Shown one piece after another: positions 35,662 through 44,409 of a stretch of DNA of 64,000 nt. A program made the position numbers and the translations under genes. Below the pieces are notes generated by a model. The model saw only the letters and a list, made by a program, of their open reading frames with translations. It made no database searches and had not been told where the DNA came from. The stretch comes from Nostoc sp. TCL26-01 (GTDB taxonomy: Bacteria > Cyanobacteriota > Cyanobacteriia > Cyanobacteriales > Nostocaceae), in contig NZ_CP040297.1 of NCBI RefSeq assembly GCF_013393945.1, forward strand, positions 1,938,804-2,002,803, read 5' to 3'. Positions within the stretch are counted from its first letter, which is position 1. The number at the start of each line of letters is the position of its first letter.

Positions 35662-37311
35662 GTGGTTAACCCAGAAGCACCTTCTTGGCAAAAAACAGTA
35701 CAAAGTCAGATTGTGGCTGTGACGGTGTACAGTGACAAAGCTTTGGTTACACGCAAAGGAAAGGTTGCGTTAATTGGTACAGAAAAGTCACTAGTAATTA
35801 CTTCACTGCCGGTAACTCTAGAAACAGATTCTGTCAGAGTTAGTGGTACAGGTACAGTAGGGGTGCGCTTATTGGGGGTAAATTGCGATCGCATTTACAC
35901 CACCGAACCTGTAGGAGAAAGAGTTGCCCACTTAAATAGGCAAATTCAGCAATTAGAAGCAGAAAAACGCCATCTACAAGCCCAAATTGATGCTCTAGGC
36001 TTACAATCTAAGTTTATCGAAGGCTTAAGAGAAAAGACAGAAGAACCATTTGCTCAAAGCCTATCGCGGAAAAATCTTAGTCCTAGTGAAACTCTGGATT
36101 TTCTCAACTTTTTAGGTAGTCAGTATAGCGAATATGCGATCGCTTCTGGTGAATGTAAAAGCCAGCAAAAAGAATTAGATCAACAAATTCAAGCACTCCG
36201 CAATTCATTACAAATTATTCAGTCACCCCACCCCCACGCCAGTGTTAGCTTGATTGTGCCAATTGAGGTGACTGATGCAGGTGAATTTGAGCTAGAAGCA
36301 TCCTATGTAGTCAATCAAGCAAGTTGGACTCCCTTATATGATTTGCGCTTAGATAGCACGCACAAAAGTTTAAATTTAAGTTATCTAGCTGAAGTGACTC
36401 AAAGTACTGGTGAAGATTGGTTGGGTGTAGCGCTTACCCTATCGACAGCTAAACCAGGGTTGGGAACACTGCCACCAAAATTAAACCCCTGGTATATTGA
36501 TACACTAACACCGCCAAATCAATCAAATCAATTATTGCGATCGCGCCAAAAGCTAGCCCCTAGTCCATCCCTACCCAGCATAACAGCTATGCCTGCTCCC
36601 GCTTCTGGAGAAATGGCACTAGCAGCACAAGCAGAAATAACCACAGATGATTTGATAGTTGCGGAAAATACAGTAGCTGAAGTTGCCAAAACTGGCAGTA
36701 TTATTACTTTTAAACTACATGGAGACGGTAATATTCCCAGTGATGGCACACCCCATAAAATCACTATTTTTCATGACGATTATCCATGCAATTTTAATTA
36801 TGTAGCCATACCACGTTTAGTCAGTTTTGCCTATTTAGAAGCCAATGTCAAAAACAGTGCTGATGGCGCAACTTTATTACCCGGCAACGCTAATATTTTC
36901 CGTGATGATATGTTTGTTGGCACAACTCAACTAGAAAATATTGCCCCAGGACAAGAATTTAAACTAAATTTAGGTATTGATGAAGGTTTAAAAATTGAGC
37001 GTGATTTAGTTGAGCGTCAAGTCGATAAAAAACTGATTGGAAATCAACGCCGAACGACTTATACTTATCGCTTAGTAATTACAAACTTACTCAATCAAGC
37101 AACCCATTTACAATTAACTGAACAATTACCAGTCAGCCGCAACGAACAAATTAAAGTGCGGCTCAACCGCAGTAACCCGCAAATTCAATTAGGAGAAATG
37201 GGCATCTTAGAATGGAATTTGAATATTCTTCCCCAAGAAAAACAGGAATTATTTTATCAATTCACTATTGAACATCCACCTGAACTAACCATTATAGGAT
37301 TAAATATTTAA
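35662..37311 (+). CDS. MuiA-like protein (DUF4139/DUF4140)
   Basis: 549 residues from a GTG start. The N-terminal part (VTVYSDKALVTRKGKVAL, then TLETDSVRVSGTGTVGVRLLG) is the DUF4140 beta domain; a coiled coil of about 100 residues follows (REKTEEPF, QQKELDQQIQALRNSL); the C-terminal DUF4139 part has ASYVVNQASWTPLYDLRLD and ITNLLNQATHLQLTEQLPVS. The family was named from a mucoidy-inhibitor phenotype; its biochemical function is unknown. No signal peptide is seen. The gene stands alone. Confidence 0.8.
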   Translation: MVNPEAPSWQKTVQSQIVAVTVYSDKALVTRKGKVALIGTEKSLVITSLPVTLETDSVRVSGTGTVGVRLLGVNCDRIYTTEPVGERVAHLNRQIQQLEAEKRHLQAQIDALGLQSKFIEGLREKTEEPFAQSLSRKNLSPSETLDFLNFLGSQYSEYAIASGECKSQQKELDQQIQALRNSLQIIQSPHPHASVSLIVPIEVTDAGEFELEASYVVNQASWTPLYDLRLDSTHKSLNLSYLAEVTQSTGEDWLGVALTLSTAKPGLGTLPPKLNPWYIDTLTPPNQSNQLLRSRQKLAPSPSLPSITAMPAPASGEMALAAQAEITTDDLIVAENTVAEVAKTGSIITFKLHGDGNIPSDGTPHKITIFHDDYPCNFNYVAIPRLVSFAYLEANVKNSADGATLLPGNANIFRDDMFVGTTQLENIAPGQEFKLNLGIDEGLKIERDLVERQVDKKLIGNQRRTTYTYRLVITNLLNQATHLQLTEQLPVSRNEQIKVRLNRSNPQIQLGEMGILEWNLNILPQEKQELFYQFTIEHPPELTIIGLNI

Positions 37312-37389
37312 GTTTCATCTACATTTGTAAAGGCTTGTGCTGTAAGCCACTACAACAGATAAAATCTGTATCATGATTTTTGTGAACTG

Positions 37390-37605
37390 GTATAAGTTCT
37401 AAAATTAAGCCATTTTTTGTTAACTCATATTTTGCACTAGGCGACTGGAAGTCGCGGCTACACAGGCAAAACCCGCCTACGCGGGTTAAAACTTTGGTTT
37501 AACGTTAGTCCGCGTAGGCGGACTTTGTTTGTATAGCCGCGATTTCTAATCGCTAGGGCTAGGTGCAAGATGTGAGTTAACAAAATGTCCGAAACTTATA
37601 GTTTG
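37390..37605. mobile_element. MITE-like nested inverted repeat (outer ends TATAAGTT...GTTAACTCA)
   Basis: The outer arms GTTAACTCATATTTTGCACTAG (37419 on) and its imperfect complement ending at 37581 form long inverted repeats. Weaker pairing (TATAAGTT, CATTTT) reaches 37390 and 37605. Inside is a 118-base core with its own hairpins (GCGA...TCGC, CCCGCCTACGCGGG, AGTCCGCGTAGGCGGACT). The same core occurs at 46316-46435 but within different ends. It has no coding capacity and fills most of the gap between the two genes. Confidence 0.7.
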
Positions 37606-37647
37606 AGAGATGTATCTAACCAATCTATCGATCTTATCTTGTAAACA

Positions 37648-38190
37648 ATGAATAGCAAAGCTAAATTAGGAACTTTTGCAACAGTCACCCTTAGTTTGTG
37701 TTCCCTAACTATCGGTGCGGTTCTAGCGTATCCACCCCTCACTAATCAGTCCAAACTAGTGATTAATGGACTAGGATCTGTGAGAGTTGGTATGACAGTT
37801 TCCCAGGCTGCAAAAGCATCTGGTAGAAGACTAATTGGTGATCCACCAAATAACAATTGCTACTACGTCAGACCCCAGGGAGAAAAAGATTTTGGATTTA
37901 TGGTAACAGGAGGACGTATTGCGAGGGTTGATGTTTGGAGAAATACAAGAATTACCACCCTCAGAGGTGCAAAAATTGGCGACACGGAAGCGCGGATTAA
38001 ATCACTTTATCCAGGACAAATTCAAGTCACACCCCATCAATATGTCCAAGGAGGTCATTATCTCATCTTTGTACCCAGCGATCGCACTGACAAGAACTAT
38101 CGAGTAGTATTCGAGACTGATGGTAAGCGTGTGACTCGCTTTCGTGCCGGTAAATTACCAGAAGTAGAATTTGTCGAAGGATGTTCTTGA
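37648..38190 (+). CDS. Exported hypothetical protein, 180 aa
   Basis: 180 residues with an N-terminal signal peptide (KLGTFATVTLSLCSLTIGAVLA). The mature part contains VINGLGSVRVGMTVSQAAKASG, a short repeat-like motif also seen in SmpA-like and other small exported proteins, then NNNCYYVRP and IARVDVWRNTRITTLRG, and one C-terminal Cys (VEGCS). Two cysteines could pair in the periplasm. I cannot name the family. A HIP1-like site lies inside the frame. Heptamer repeats begin at the stop. Confidence 0.7.
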   Translation: MNSKAKLGTFATVTLSLCSLTIGAVLAYPPLTNQSKLVINGLGSVRVGMTVSQAAKASGRRLIGDPPNNNCYYVRPQGEKDFGFMVTGGRIARVDVWRNTRITTLRGAKIGDTEARIKSLYPGQIQVTPHQYVQGGHYLIFVPSDRTDKNYRVVFETDGKRVTRFRAGKLPEVEFVEGCS

Positions 38191-38335
38191 GTGAGTGAGT
38201 ACTGAGTGCTGAGTGAGTGAGAGAGTGAGGGAGTGAGGGAGTGAGTGCTGAGTGAAAGTCGGAAGTCAGAAGTCGGAGAGTACTGACTAATGACTAATGA
38301 CTAATGACTATTGACTATTGACTATTGACTCATAA
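38190..38335. repeat. Short tandem heptamer array (GAGTGAG and ACTAATG/ACTATTG)
   Basis: Two runs: GAGTGAG/GTGCTGA units (38190-38260), then TGACTAA and TGACTAT units (38282-38335). They are perfect seven-base periods without spacers. They lie between the exported protein gene and trmB. Confidence 0.8.
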
Positions 38336-38371
38336 GCTATATTTATAATTGTGATTTAAGGAGGCTCAACA

Positions 38372-39010
38372 TTGGCTGCTGTCCGCGTTCGTCAACACGT
38401 CAACCCGTTAGCTCAAAAATACTCCACGCCAGCGAACCCATTGGCATGGGAAAAAATTTATGCTTGTTCACATCAACCACTACATTTAGATATTGGTTGT
38501 GCTAAGGGAAGATTTGTGTTGCAGATGGCACAGGTAGAACCAAATTGGAATTTTCTGGGTTTAGAAATTCGAGAACCTTTGGTAGTAGAGGCTAATCAAT
38601 TGCGTTGTGAGTTGGGATTGACTAATCTCCATTATTTATATTGCAATGCTAATAACTCTTTGCAGCCGCTATTATCATCTTTGCCTATAGGAATTTTGCA
38701 GCGTGTGACGATTCAATTTCCTGATCCTTGGTTTAAAACTCGTCATGCCAAACGTCGTGTAGTGCAACCAGAATTAGTGGCAGATTTAGCTAATTATTTA
38801 GCAGTTGGGGGAGTTGTATTACTACAATCAGATATGGAATTTGTAGCGATAGAAATGCGCGATCGCTTTGCGGCAAATCCTGCTTTTCAAAAAGTAGGTA
38901 CAGAAGAATGGTTAGCAGAAAATCCTCTTCCAGTACCTACAGAAAGGGAAGTGTATACGCAAAATAAGGGTGAACCTGTTTATCGGGTGTTATTTGAAAA
39001 ACGTGAGTAA
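38372..39010 (+). CDS. trmB: tRNA (guanine-N7-)-methyltransferase
   Basis: 212 residues from a TTG preceded by AAGGAGG. SAM-binding motif is [16 protein letters not shown]; the TrmB signature is [19 protein letters not shown]. It makes m7G46 in the variable loop of many tRNAs using S-adenosylmethionine. The length is normal for the family. It is the first of two genes on the strand, with the next 69 bases on; co-transcription is possible. Confidence 0.94.
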   Translation: MAAVRVRQHVNPLAQKYSTPANPLAWEKIYACSHQPLHLDIGCAKGRFVLQMAQVEPNWNFLGLEIREPLVVEANQLRCELGLTNLHYLYCNANNSLQPLLSSLPIGILQRVTIQFPDPWFKTRHAKRRVVQPELVADLANYLAVGGVVLLQSDMEFVAIEMRDRFAANPAFQKVGTEEWLAENPLPVPTEREVYTQNKGEPVYRVLFEKRE

Positions 39011-39079
39011 TAGGTAATTAATTTTTTGTGCTTTAACTCTAAATGTTTTCCTGTAATATTCTTCTGCTGATAAAATTTT

Positions 39080-39634
39080 ATGGCTAAAGTTTTTGACTGT
39101 ATCACCAAAGAATTGCAAGAATTTATTGCAGCCCAACACTTGTTTTTTGTGGCTTCTGCACCCCTAAGCCCTGATGGTCACGTGAATATGTCGCCTAAAG
39201 GATTAGACTGTTTTCGGATTATCTCACCTCATCAAGTAGCTTATTTAGACTTGACAGGTAGTGGTAATGAAACCTCAGCCCATCTGCAAGAAAATGGGCG
39301 GATCACTTTAATGTTTTGTGCTTTTGCAGAACCACCATCTATTTTGCGTCTCTACGGCAAAGGAAAAACAATTTTACCCAATTCTTCAGAATGGGATTCT
39401 TTATACTGCGTATTTCCTCAAATTCCTGGAACTCGACAAATAATTGTTGCTGATATTGAGCGAGTACAAACATCCTGTGGTTTTGCTGTACCACTTTATG
39501 AATATCGAGGTCAAAGACAGATTTTAGTTGATTGGGCAGAGAAAAAAGGTGAACAGGGAATCAGAGAATATCAAAAGCAAAAAAATGTTGTCAGTATTGA
39601 TGGTTTAGCTACTCCATTGAGTAAATTACCTTAA
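39080..39634 (+). CDS. Pyridoxamine 5'-phosphate oxidase-fold flavin-binding protein
   Basis: 184 residues with a split-barrel PNPOx-like fold: FVASAPLSPDGHVNMSPKG, VAYLDLTGSGNETSAHLQENGRI, then LYGKGKTI. The N-terminal NMSPKG segment and TGSGNE loop are usual for the group of FMN- or heme-binding members annotated as pyridoxamine 5'-phosphate oxidase family. The substrate is unknown. It is preceded by trmB at 69 bases. Confidence 0.82.
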   Translation: MAKVFDCITKELQEFIAAQHLFFVASAPLSPDGHVNMSPKGLDCFRIISPHQVAYLDLTGSGNETSAHLQENGRITLMFCAFAEPPSILRLYGKGKTILPNSSEWDSLYCVFPQIPGTRQIIVADIERVQTSCGFAVPLYEYRGQRQILVDWAEKKGEQGIREYQKQKNVVSIDGLATPLSKLP

Positions 39635-40040
39635 GCAGAATTGTGAGCAAAAAGGGCGTATGAATTACGTAATTCGTCCACTAATACATGAAGATGAACC
39701 TTTTCTCTAGCAAAGTTTTTGATGACATTTTTACCTCATGATAGAACATTCACACTTACTTGTTGACCTAAATACTTTCTAATTTCAGTATATCGCGCAT
39801 TGATAGACAACTATACGCTTGTAGCAAAAGCTGTTGCAGATTTGCTGTAATTATCTGAGGCTAATAGATACTGGTTTGGGAAAATAGCCGGTTATTTTGA
39901 TGGCAGAACTACCATATTTTCAACTTAAGTGTTTTAGAAACAAATCAGAGCGATCAGCTACGCTGGGTGGTTACGCCATCGTCTCATCACTCCATCACCA
40001 TAAGAGCGATCGCAAAATCTTGCTCAAAATGCCTAATTAC

Positions 40041-40245
40041 TTTCTCATTTTAGTAAATTGAGTAAGCAAACCGCAGTTTGTTAACTCATTTAGCCAAAAT
40101 GTTTTCTCATTTTAGTGAATTGAGTAAGCAAACCGCAGTTTGTTAACTCATTTAGCCAAAATGTTTTCTCATTTTGGTGTTTTCCCCAAGCAAACCGCAG
40201 TTTGTTAACTCATTTAGTCAAAATGCTTTCTCATTTCAGTAATTC
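40041..40245 (+). repeat. 62-bp tandem repeat, about 3.3 units
   Basis: CTCATTTT recurs at exact 62-base steps (40044, 40106, 40168, 40230). Each unit contains AGCAAACCGCAGTTTGTTAA and CATTTAGCCAAAATG. Unit 3 is diverged at GGTGTTTTCCCC. AAACCGCAGTTT is a near-palindrome. No protein frame runs through with conserved meaning. Confidence 0.8.
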
Positions 40246-40354
40246 ACGTATTTATAACAACTATTGCTTGGAGCAAAAGTCGTTGCAGATTTGCCAAAAT
40301 TCTCTCAAGCTGATCGATACGGATATTTTCTGGCGGTCAGCTACGCTGGGCGGT

Positions 40355-40450
40355 TACGCCATTTGACGTTAATCATGATACACATAAATTATGTAGAGAC
40401 GTTGCATTGCAACGTCTCTACTGTTTCACATTTAAAGGAAATTGGTATTA
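40355..40450 (-). mobile_element. MITE-like element, copy 2
   Basis: A reverse-complement copy of the element at 111-212: TTAATCATGATACACATAAA, then the GTAGAGACGTTGCA palindrome, then TTTAAAGGAAATTGGTATTA. One outer end is diverged. It is inserted in a repeat-rich region. Confidence 0.65.
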
Positions 40451-40619
40451 CGCCATTGCCCACATCAATCTCATCACCAGAAGTGCGTAGGTGGAGCATC
40501 GTCGTAGACATTGCTTATGAGACATACTTGATAAAAGAGCGATCGCCTACTACCCTCTGTGTTTTTTATTACATTACAGCATCTGCTGGGAAATTTTCAT
40601 TGGCTAGAAAGCGCATAAT

Positions 40620-40850
40620 CTACCCAGGAAAAGCGTAAACTTTTTCAGCTTTAAGACTGGCACTAGCATAGCCTAAACAAGCTTGAATATCTTCAAGGGT
40701 AATACCAGGGTAGTTGCGGAGAATTTCTTCATTTGTCCAGCCTTGAGCAAGAAGGTCAATAATAAACTCAACAGCAAGACGAGTGCCTTTAATAATTGGT
40801 TTGCCGACAAGGACGTTAGGATCTATAGTAATTCGGGATTGCAAATCCAT
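40620..40850 (-). CDS. DUF433 protein (orphan VapB-like antitoxin)
   Basis: 76 residues: RITIDPNVLVGKPIIKGTRLAVEFIIDLLAQGW, then NEEILRNYPGITLEDIQACLGYA. This is the DUF433 winged-helix pattern. DUF433 proteins normally act as antitoxins paired with a DUF5615 PIN-like toxin encoded directly downstream. No such partner is found here; downstream is repeat sequence. It may be an orphan antitoxin or a survivor of a decayed pair. (The long motif has core residues PNVLVGKPIIKGTR.). Confidence 0.82.
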   Translation of the reverse strand: MDLQSRITIDPNVLVGKPIIKGTRLAVEFIIDLLAQGWTNEEILRNYPGITLEDIQACLGYASASLKAEKVYAFPG

Positions 40851-41034
40851 AAAATTAAGTTAAGTGTGTTGTCTTTATTTTATTGCATTCGCTTCCAGAC
40901 ACCTCCATCATCAGAAATGCGTAGGCGAGCTTTTCGTAGACATCGCCTACATCAACCCCATCATCAAAAGTGCGTCACCGAACAGCTCGTCGTAGACATC
41001 AGGAATTGTTATAGTAAATTGATTTAAAAAACAG

Positions 41035-41190
41035 ATGTACCAGTCTTTGCTGTACACTTTTTGACACTTCTACACCAGTTAAATATTCAATATCTTCTGC
41101 TGCACGTTGATACAACACAGACGCGCTAACTTGCAGACAACAAGCTTCTAAATATGGACTCAATTGATTATGAGGTCTAAGTTCCAACTT
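41035..41190 (-). pseudogene. Remnant of an ISKra4-like transposase
   Basis: A fragment reads LELRPHNQLSPYLEACCLQVSAS, then VLYQRAAEDIEYLTGVEV and SKSVQQRLVH. This pattern (SP.LE.CCL..SA...Y..A..D...LTG..VS.S..QR.VH) is the conserved central part of ISKra4-family transposases. There is no full element, no ends and no catalytic domain. It overlaps the last codons of the glutathione S-transferase gene. (Key residues: ACCLQ, LTGVEVS, QQRLVH.). Confidence 0.6.
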
Positions 41191-41851
41191 TTTTGCTTGA
41201 CTTTTCATACTGCGGGATAACTTCTGTCTCTTGTTTTGCTGCTTCTATCCATTCTTGCAAAGCTGGTAGCGCTAAAATTGTTTGGGCGTAATCTTGAGAA
41301 ATATGATCGAGTTGCACATCATAGGTAATAAAGCGCAAAACAACAGGGGCAAAAAACGCATCAGCAATGGTGAATTGACCAAATAAAAAATTATCTCCAA
41401 CTCCAAAATTTTGGCGTGCATCTTGCCAAATTTTTGTGATGCGGTCAATATCTTTTTGTACTTCTGGTGTTAAACCTTGACCAGGATATTTAGCACGGCA
41501 ATTCATGCTCATATTTTGCCGCAGGTGTTGAAAGCCTGAGTGCATTTCGCAACTAACAGCACGAGCAGTTGCTCTAGCAGATTTATCCTCTGGCCACCAG
41601 TGGAGTGTTGGGAAAGTTTCGGCTAAGTATTCACAAATTGCCAGGGAATCCCAAATTGTTTGCTGATCATGCAACAGTATAGGTACTTTGCCGGCTGGAG
41701 AGTATTGGCTAATTTTCGCTGGAGCGTCGGGAGTGTAAAGAGGTATGCAAATCTCTTGAAATTCTACACCCAATTGTTTCATCGCTAGCCAAGGACGCAG
41801 TGACCAGGATGAATAATTTTTATTGCCAATTATTAAAGTCAGTTCAGACAT
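41177..41851 (-). CDS. Glutathione S-transferase family protein
   Basis: 224 residues. N-terminal thioredoxin-fold domain: LTLIIGNKNYSSWSLRPWLA with a YSSWSLRP active-site loop, SPAGKVPILL with the cis-Pro, and TIWDSLAICEYLAE which binds the glutathione glutamyl group. The C-terminal helical domain follows (GQFTIADAFFAPVVLRF). Members conjugate or reduce electrophiles, but the substrate is unknown. The last few codons merge with an IS remnant, so the C-terminus may be altered. It is four bases from the next upstream gene. Confidence 0.9.
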   Translation of the reverse strand: MSELTLIIGNKNYSSWSLRPWLAMKQLGVEFQEICIPLYTPDAPAKISQYSPAGKVPILLHDQQTIWDSLAICEYLAETFPTLHWWPEDKSARATARAVSCEMHSGFQHLRQNMSMNCRAKYPGQGLTPEVQKDIDRITKIWQDARQNFGVGDNFLFGQFTIADAFFAPVVLRFITYDVQLDHISQDYAQTILALPALQEWIEAAKQETEVIPQYEKSSKKVGT

Positions 41852-41855
41852 GATT

Positions 41856-42143
41856 TTAGTACCTATAAGTTTGTTCTATCCACATCGATACATCTGCTTC
41901 TGAACCAGAAGCAAAAGACCTACCTGTAACAGGATCATACACAAACCAGTATTGATTACCGTGGCGATCAACCTTTTGCCGGACTTGGATTTCCTGCGTG
42001 TCCACTAGTATGATTTTTACGAATTTTTGCCAGATATTCTGTAAAAATCCCCAAGAGAAATTTTGTCTGAATAGTATGCTGGCTGGTGTTTTTATGCCTT
42101 TAGATTCTAGACATCTGATATCATCTTGCATAAAATTACTCAC
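41856..42143 (-). CDS. Small hypothetical protein, 95 aa
   Basis: Up to 95 residues. The C-terminal half (VDTQEIQVRQKVDRHGNQYW, then FVYDPVTGRSFASGSEADVSMWIEQ) has a pattern common to small cyanobacterial proteins; the N-terminal half is variable. It ends four bases before the GST start and so is probably co-transcribed. Start could also be an internal ATG at 42131. Function unknown. Confidence 0.65.
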   Translation of the reverse strand: MSNFMQDDIRCLESKGIKTPASILFRQNFSWGFLQNIWQKFVKIILVDTQEIQVRQKVDRHGNQYWFVYDPVTGRSFASGSEADVSMWIEQTYRY

Positions 42144-42270
42144 AAGATTTGCTGGATAAATAAAACTTTAACAACGTCTCAATTAAGAATCAAATTATGG
42201 CTTGCATAGTTTCTATAAATCATATTTATATAAAGTTTAAAATCTTTAGTGTTTAACTGTGAAATTGCCC

Positions 42271-43164
42271 ATGAAAATTTCCCAACTTCGCGCCGTAGTT
42301 GCAGTAGCAGAGCGTGGTAATTTTAGTGAAGCAGCTTTAGATTTGCAGCTTACTCAACCAGCAGTGAGTCATGCGATCGCTACTCTAGAAGAAGAATTGG
42401 GTGTACCTTTATTCGCTAGAGGTCGTCATGGCGCTATTTTGACACCGGCCGGGGAACGCATCCTGCATCATGTGCGCCAAGCCATGCAACATCTGGAAAT
42501 GATGCAGTTAGAAGCAAACCTACATAAAGGTTTACACGGTGGTCATGTGCGGGTAGCGGCTTTTCGCAGTGTGGCGACTCACTTATTACCAAAAGCGATC
42601 GCTCAATTTCATGAACAATTTCCGGAAGTTGGTGTCACAATTATTGAGTGTCTTTCTTATCTGGAAGCTGAACAATGTTTGCGAGAAGGAAGGGCAGATA
42701 TTGGCATTACTTATTTACCAACTAGCAACGACTTTACAGCTTGGGAAATTCTCAGAGATGAATATGTAGCTTTGCTACCACCAAAAGCTAAAGTGAATAG
42801 TAAGCAAATTACTTGGGAAGATATAGCTACACATTCACCTGTGATACTTTCTTGTTTACCTTGTGGAAAACCTCTCCATCATCATCTTAAGCAGTTAGTG
42901 CCGACGATGAATACTATTAGTAATATTCAGGAAGACTCCACTATTGTCAGCATGGTTAATCAAGGATTGAGCGCAGCCATTTTACCCCGGTTAGCAGCTG
43001 TACCCATTCCTTCAGCAGTGCAAGTTTATCGTTTACCAAAACCGTTAGAAAGAGTTATGGGTGTGGCTATTCGCTCTCAATCTCTCCACATTCCCTCTGT
43101 GTTTAAATTTCTGGAAATGCTGAAAGATTTTGATTTTTATAGTTTAGCTAAATCCACATATTAA
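42271..43164 (+). CDS. LysR-family transcriptional regulator
   Basis: 297 residues. MKISQLRAVVAVAERGNFSE, then LTQPAVSHAIATLEEELG give the LysR HTH; the effector domain has VATHLLPKAIAQFHEQFPEV and GRADIGITYLP. ATG at 42271 was chosen; a GTG 12 bases upstream is possible. It is divergent from the small hypothetical/GST pair, so these are the natural first candidates for its targets. Effector unknown. Confidence 0.9.
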   Translation: MKISQLRAVVAVAERGNFSEAALDLQLTQPAVSHAIATLEEELGVPLFARGRHGAILTPAGERILHHVRQAMQHLEMMQLEANLHKGLHGGHVRVAAFRSVATHLLPKAIAQFHEQFPEVGVTIIECLSYLEAEQCLREGRADIGITYLPTSNDFTAWEILRDEYVALLPPKAKVNSKQITWEDIATHSPVILSCLPCGKPLHHHLKQLVPTMNTISNIQEDSTIVSMVNQGLSAAILPRLAAVPIPSAVQVYRLPKPLERVMGVAIRSQSLHIPSVFKFLEMLKDFDFYSLAKSTY

Positions 43165-43230
43165 CGCATAATTTAACGATTTAGATACCCAATTTCTCGA
43201 AGAAGTCAGGTATCTGAGTTTATATTGAGA

Positions 43231-43665
43231 ATGGATGATTTGATAACACTGACTATGCAATACCAAGTTGTTAACCAATTGACCGACAATCAAATAGTAG
43301 AATTAGTAGACTTATACCAAAATGAATTTTGGAGTAAAAATAGACAATATCAAGATGTTGTCAAAATGTTGACCACGTCTGATGTTATTATTGGTTTGAT
43401 TGATCAGCGCGAACAATTAATTGGTTTTACTCGTGTCTTAACTGACTTTGTTTACAGAGCAACTATTTATGATGTCATTATTAAACCTAGCCACAGAAAC
43501 AAAGGACTTGGTGCTAAATTAATTGATGCAATTATCAATCATCCGCAATTGATTACAGTTGAACATTTAACTCTTTATTGTTTACCAGAAATGATCCCGT
43601 TTTATCAACGCTATGGTTTTACAGCTACTACAGGTAAATTTGAATTCATGTACAGAAAAAACTGA
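43231..43665 (+). CDS. GNAT-family acetyltransferase
   Basis: 144 residues with a GNAT core: IGFTRVLTDFVYRATIYDVI, then KPSHRNKGLGAKLIDAII (the acetyl-CoA pyrophosphate loop R/Q-x-x-G-x-G/A as RNKGLGA) and PFYQRYGF near the C-terminus. It acetylates an unknown amine substrate. Starts at ATG 43231; a TTG six bases earlier is possible. It follows the LysR gene on the same strand by 66 bases. Confidence 0.87.
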   Translation: MDDLITLTMQYQVVNQLTDNQIVELVDLYQNEFWSKNRQYQDVVKMLTTSDVIIGLIDQREQLIGFTRVLTDFVYRATIYDVIIKPSHRNKGLGAKLIDAIINHPQLITVEHLTLYCLPEMIPFYQRYGFTATTGKFEFMYRKN

Positions 43666-43723
43666 ATTTTGAGAAAAATTGGGAATAATTACATAATTTT
43701 CATTTCACAAGCATAATAAAAGA

Positions 43724-43790
43724 GTGCTAATGACCAATGACTATTGACTATTGACTATTGACTATTGACTATTGACCAATGACTATTGCC
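43724..43790. repeat. Short tandem heptamer array (TGACTAT)
   Basis: About eight TGACTAT or TGACCAA units in exact seven-base steps. It supplies the stop region of the lipoprotein gene on the minus strand. Confidence 0.8.
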
Positions 43791-44409
43791 CAAGCACAAG
43801 TGACCATTCTTTAATTCGAGCATTCCAGCTTGGTTGGGGTGTTTCTCCGACAACATAAGGCCCCCAGTAGCGTCGGGAACCATCTTGGGCAAAGGCTACA
43901 AGAATATCACCTTTCTCCAGTTGCAATTTACCATTTGGCAGAGAGAGGACTAAACCTTTTTCACTCCCTTCTTGGGGATCAAAATCCCAATGAGCAGGAA
44001 CATCTGTTTTTTTGACATTCGAGCCTTTTTTGACTGATTGACGTGCTAGTAAAGCTAGTCGTACAGGTTGGTCTGTTTGATTGCTCATGCGCAAATTTCC
44101 TTGTAGCTTGCCACCTTCAGCTAATTGCTGACGAGTTGCCAAGATAGAATTTGTTTGTGCTTGTTTCTGCTGTATAGAATTAATTGATGTATTATTTAAA
44201 TTCTTATTTTCTGTATAATTACTATTGTTTGATGAAACTGTTGATGTTCTGTTGTCTTTTAACTGCGGTAAATCATGAGATGACTGAGAAGATGTTTCTG
44301 GATTGGCAGCTTCAAATGATACTGTCATTTCCCAGCAACCTGCTAGTAACACTAGCAGTCCCAAGACACAAGCTGTCGCCGCAGCGTTACGATACACTGA
44401 AGATTTCAT
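43783..44409 (-). CDS. Predicted lipoprotein, 208 aa
   Basis: 208 residues with a lipoprotein signal: basic start, hydrophobic VLGLLVLLAGC, where LAGC is the lipobox. A Ser/Asn/Gln-rich region follows, then a beta-rich domain: LRMSNQTDQPVRLALLAR, DVPAHWDFDPQEGSEKGLVL and GDILVAFAQDGSRRYWGPYV. I cannot name the domain. It should be membrane-anchored on the periplasmic side. The stop lies in a heptamer array. Confidence 0.75.
   Translation of the reverse strand: MKSSVYRNAAATACVLGLLVLLAGCWEMTVSFEAANPETSSQSSHDLPQLKDNRTSTVSSNNSNYTENKNLNNTSINSIQQKQAQTNSILATRQQLAEGGKLQGNLRMSNQTDQPVRLALLARQSVKKGSNVKKTDVPAHWDFDPQEGSEKGLVLSLPNGKLQLEKGDILVAFAQDGSRRYWGPYVVGETPQPSWNARIKEWSLVLGQ

Larger units (their letters stand above)
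39635..40619. other. Repeat-rich gene graveyard
   Basis: Nearly 1 kb without a convincing gene. It contains two diverged direct copies of a fragment (about 39807-39880 and 40257-40330, sharing GTTGCAGATTTGC), two copies of a CAGCTACGCTGGG.GGTTACGCC segment, a 62-base tandem repeat, a MITE copy and several HIP1 sites. A 124-codon plus-strand frame near the right end is assembled from these repeats and is not called. Remains of an antitoxin-like gene are possible. Confidence 0.6.

Noticed and set aside
38190..38335. Possible CRISPR array
   Set aside because: The repeats are contiguous seven-base units with no unique spacers. The same holds for the other heptamer arrays in the window.
40264..40638. 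A 124-codon plus-strand frame as a gene
   Set aside because: It runs across a MITE copy and other repeats, has no recognisable domain and faces a real DUF433 gene. It is best read as chance opening in repeat DNA.
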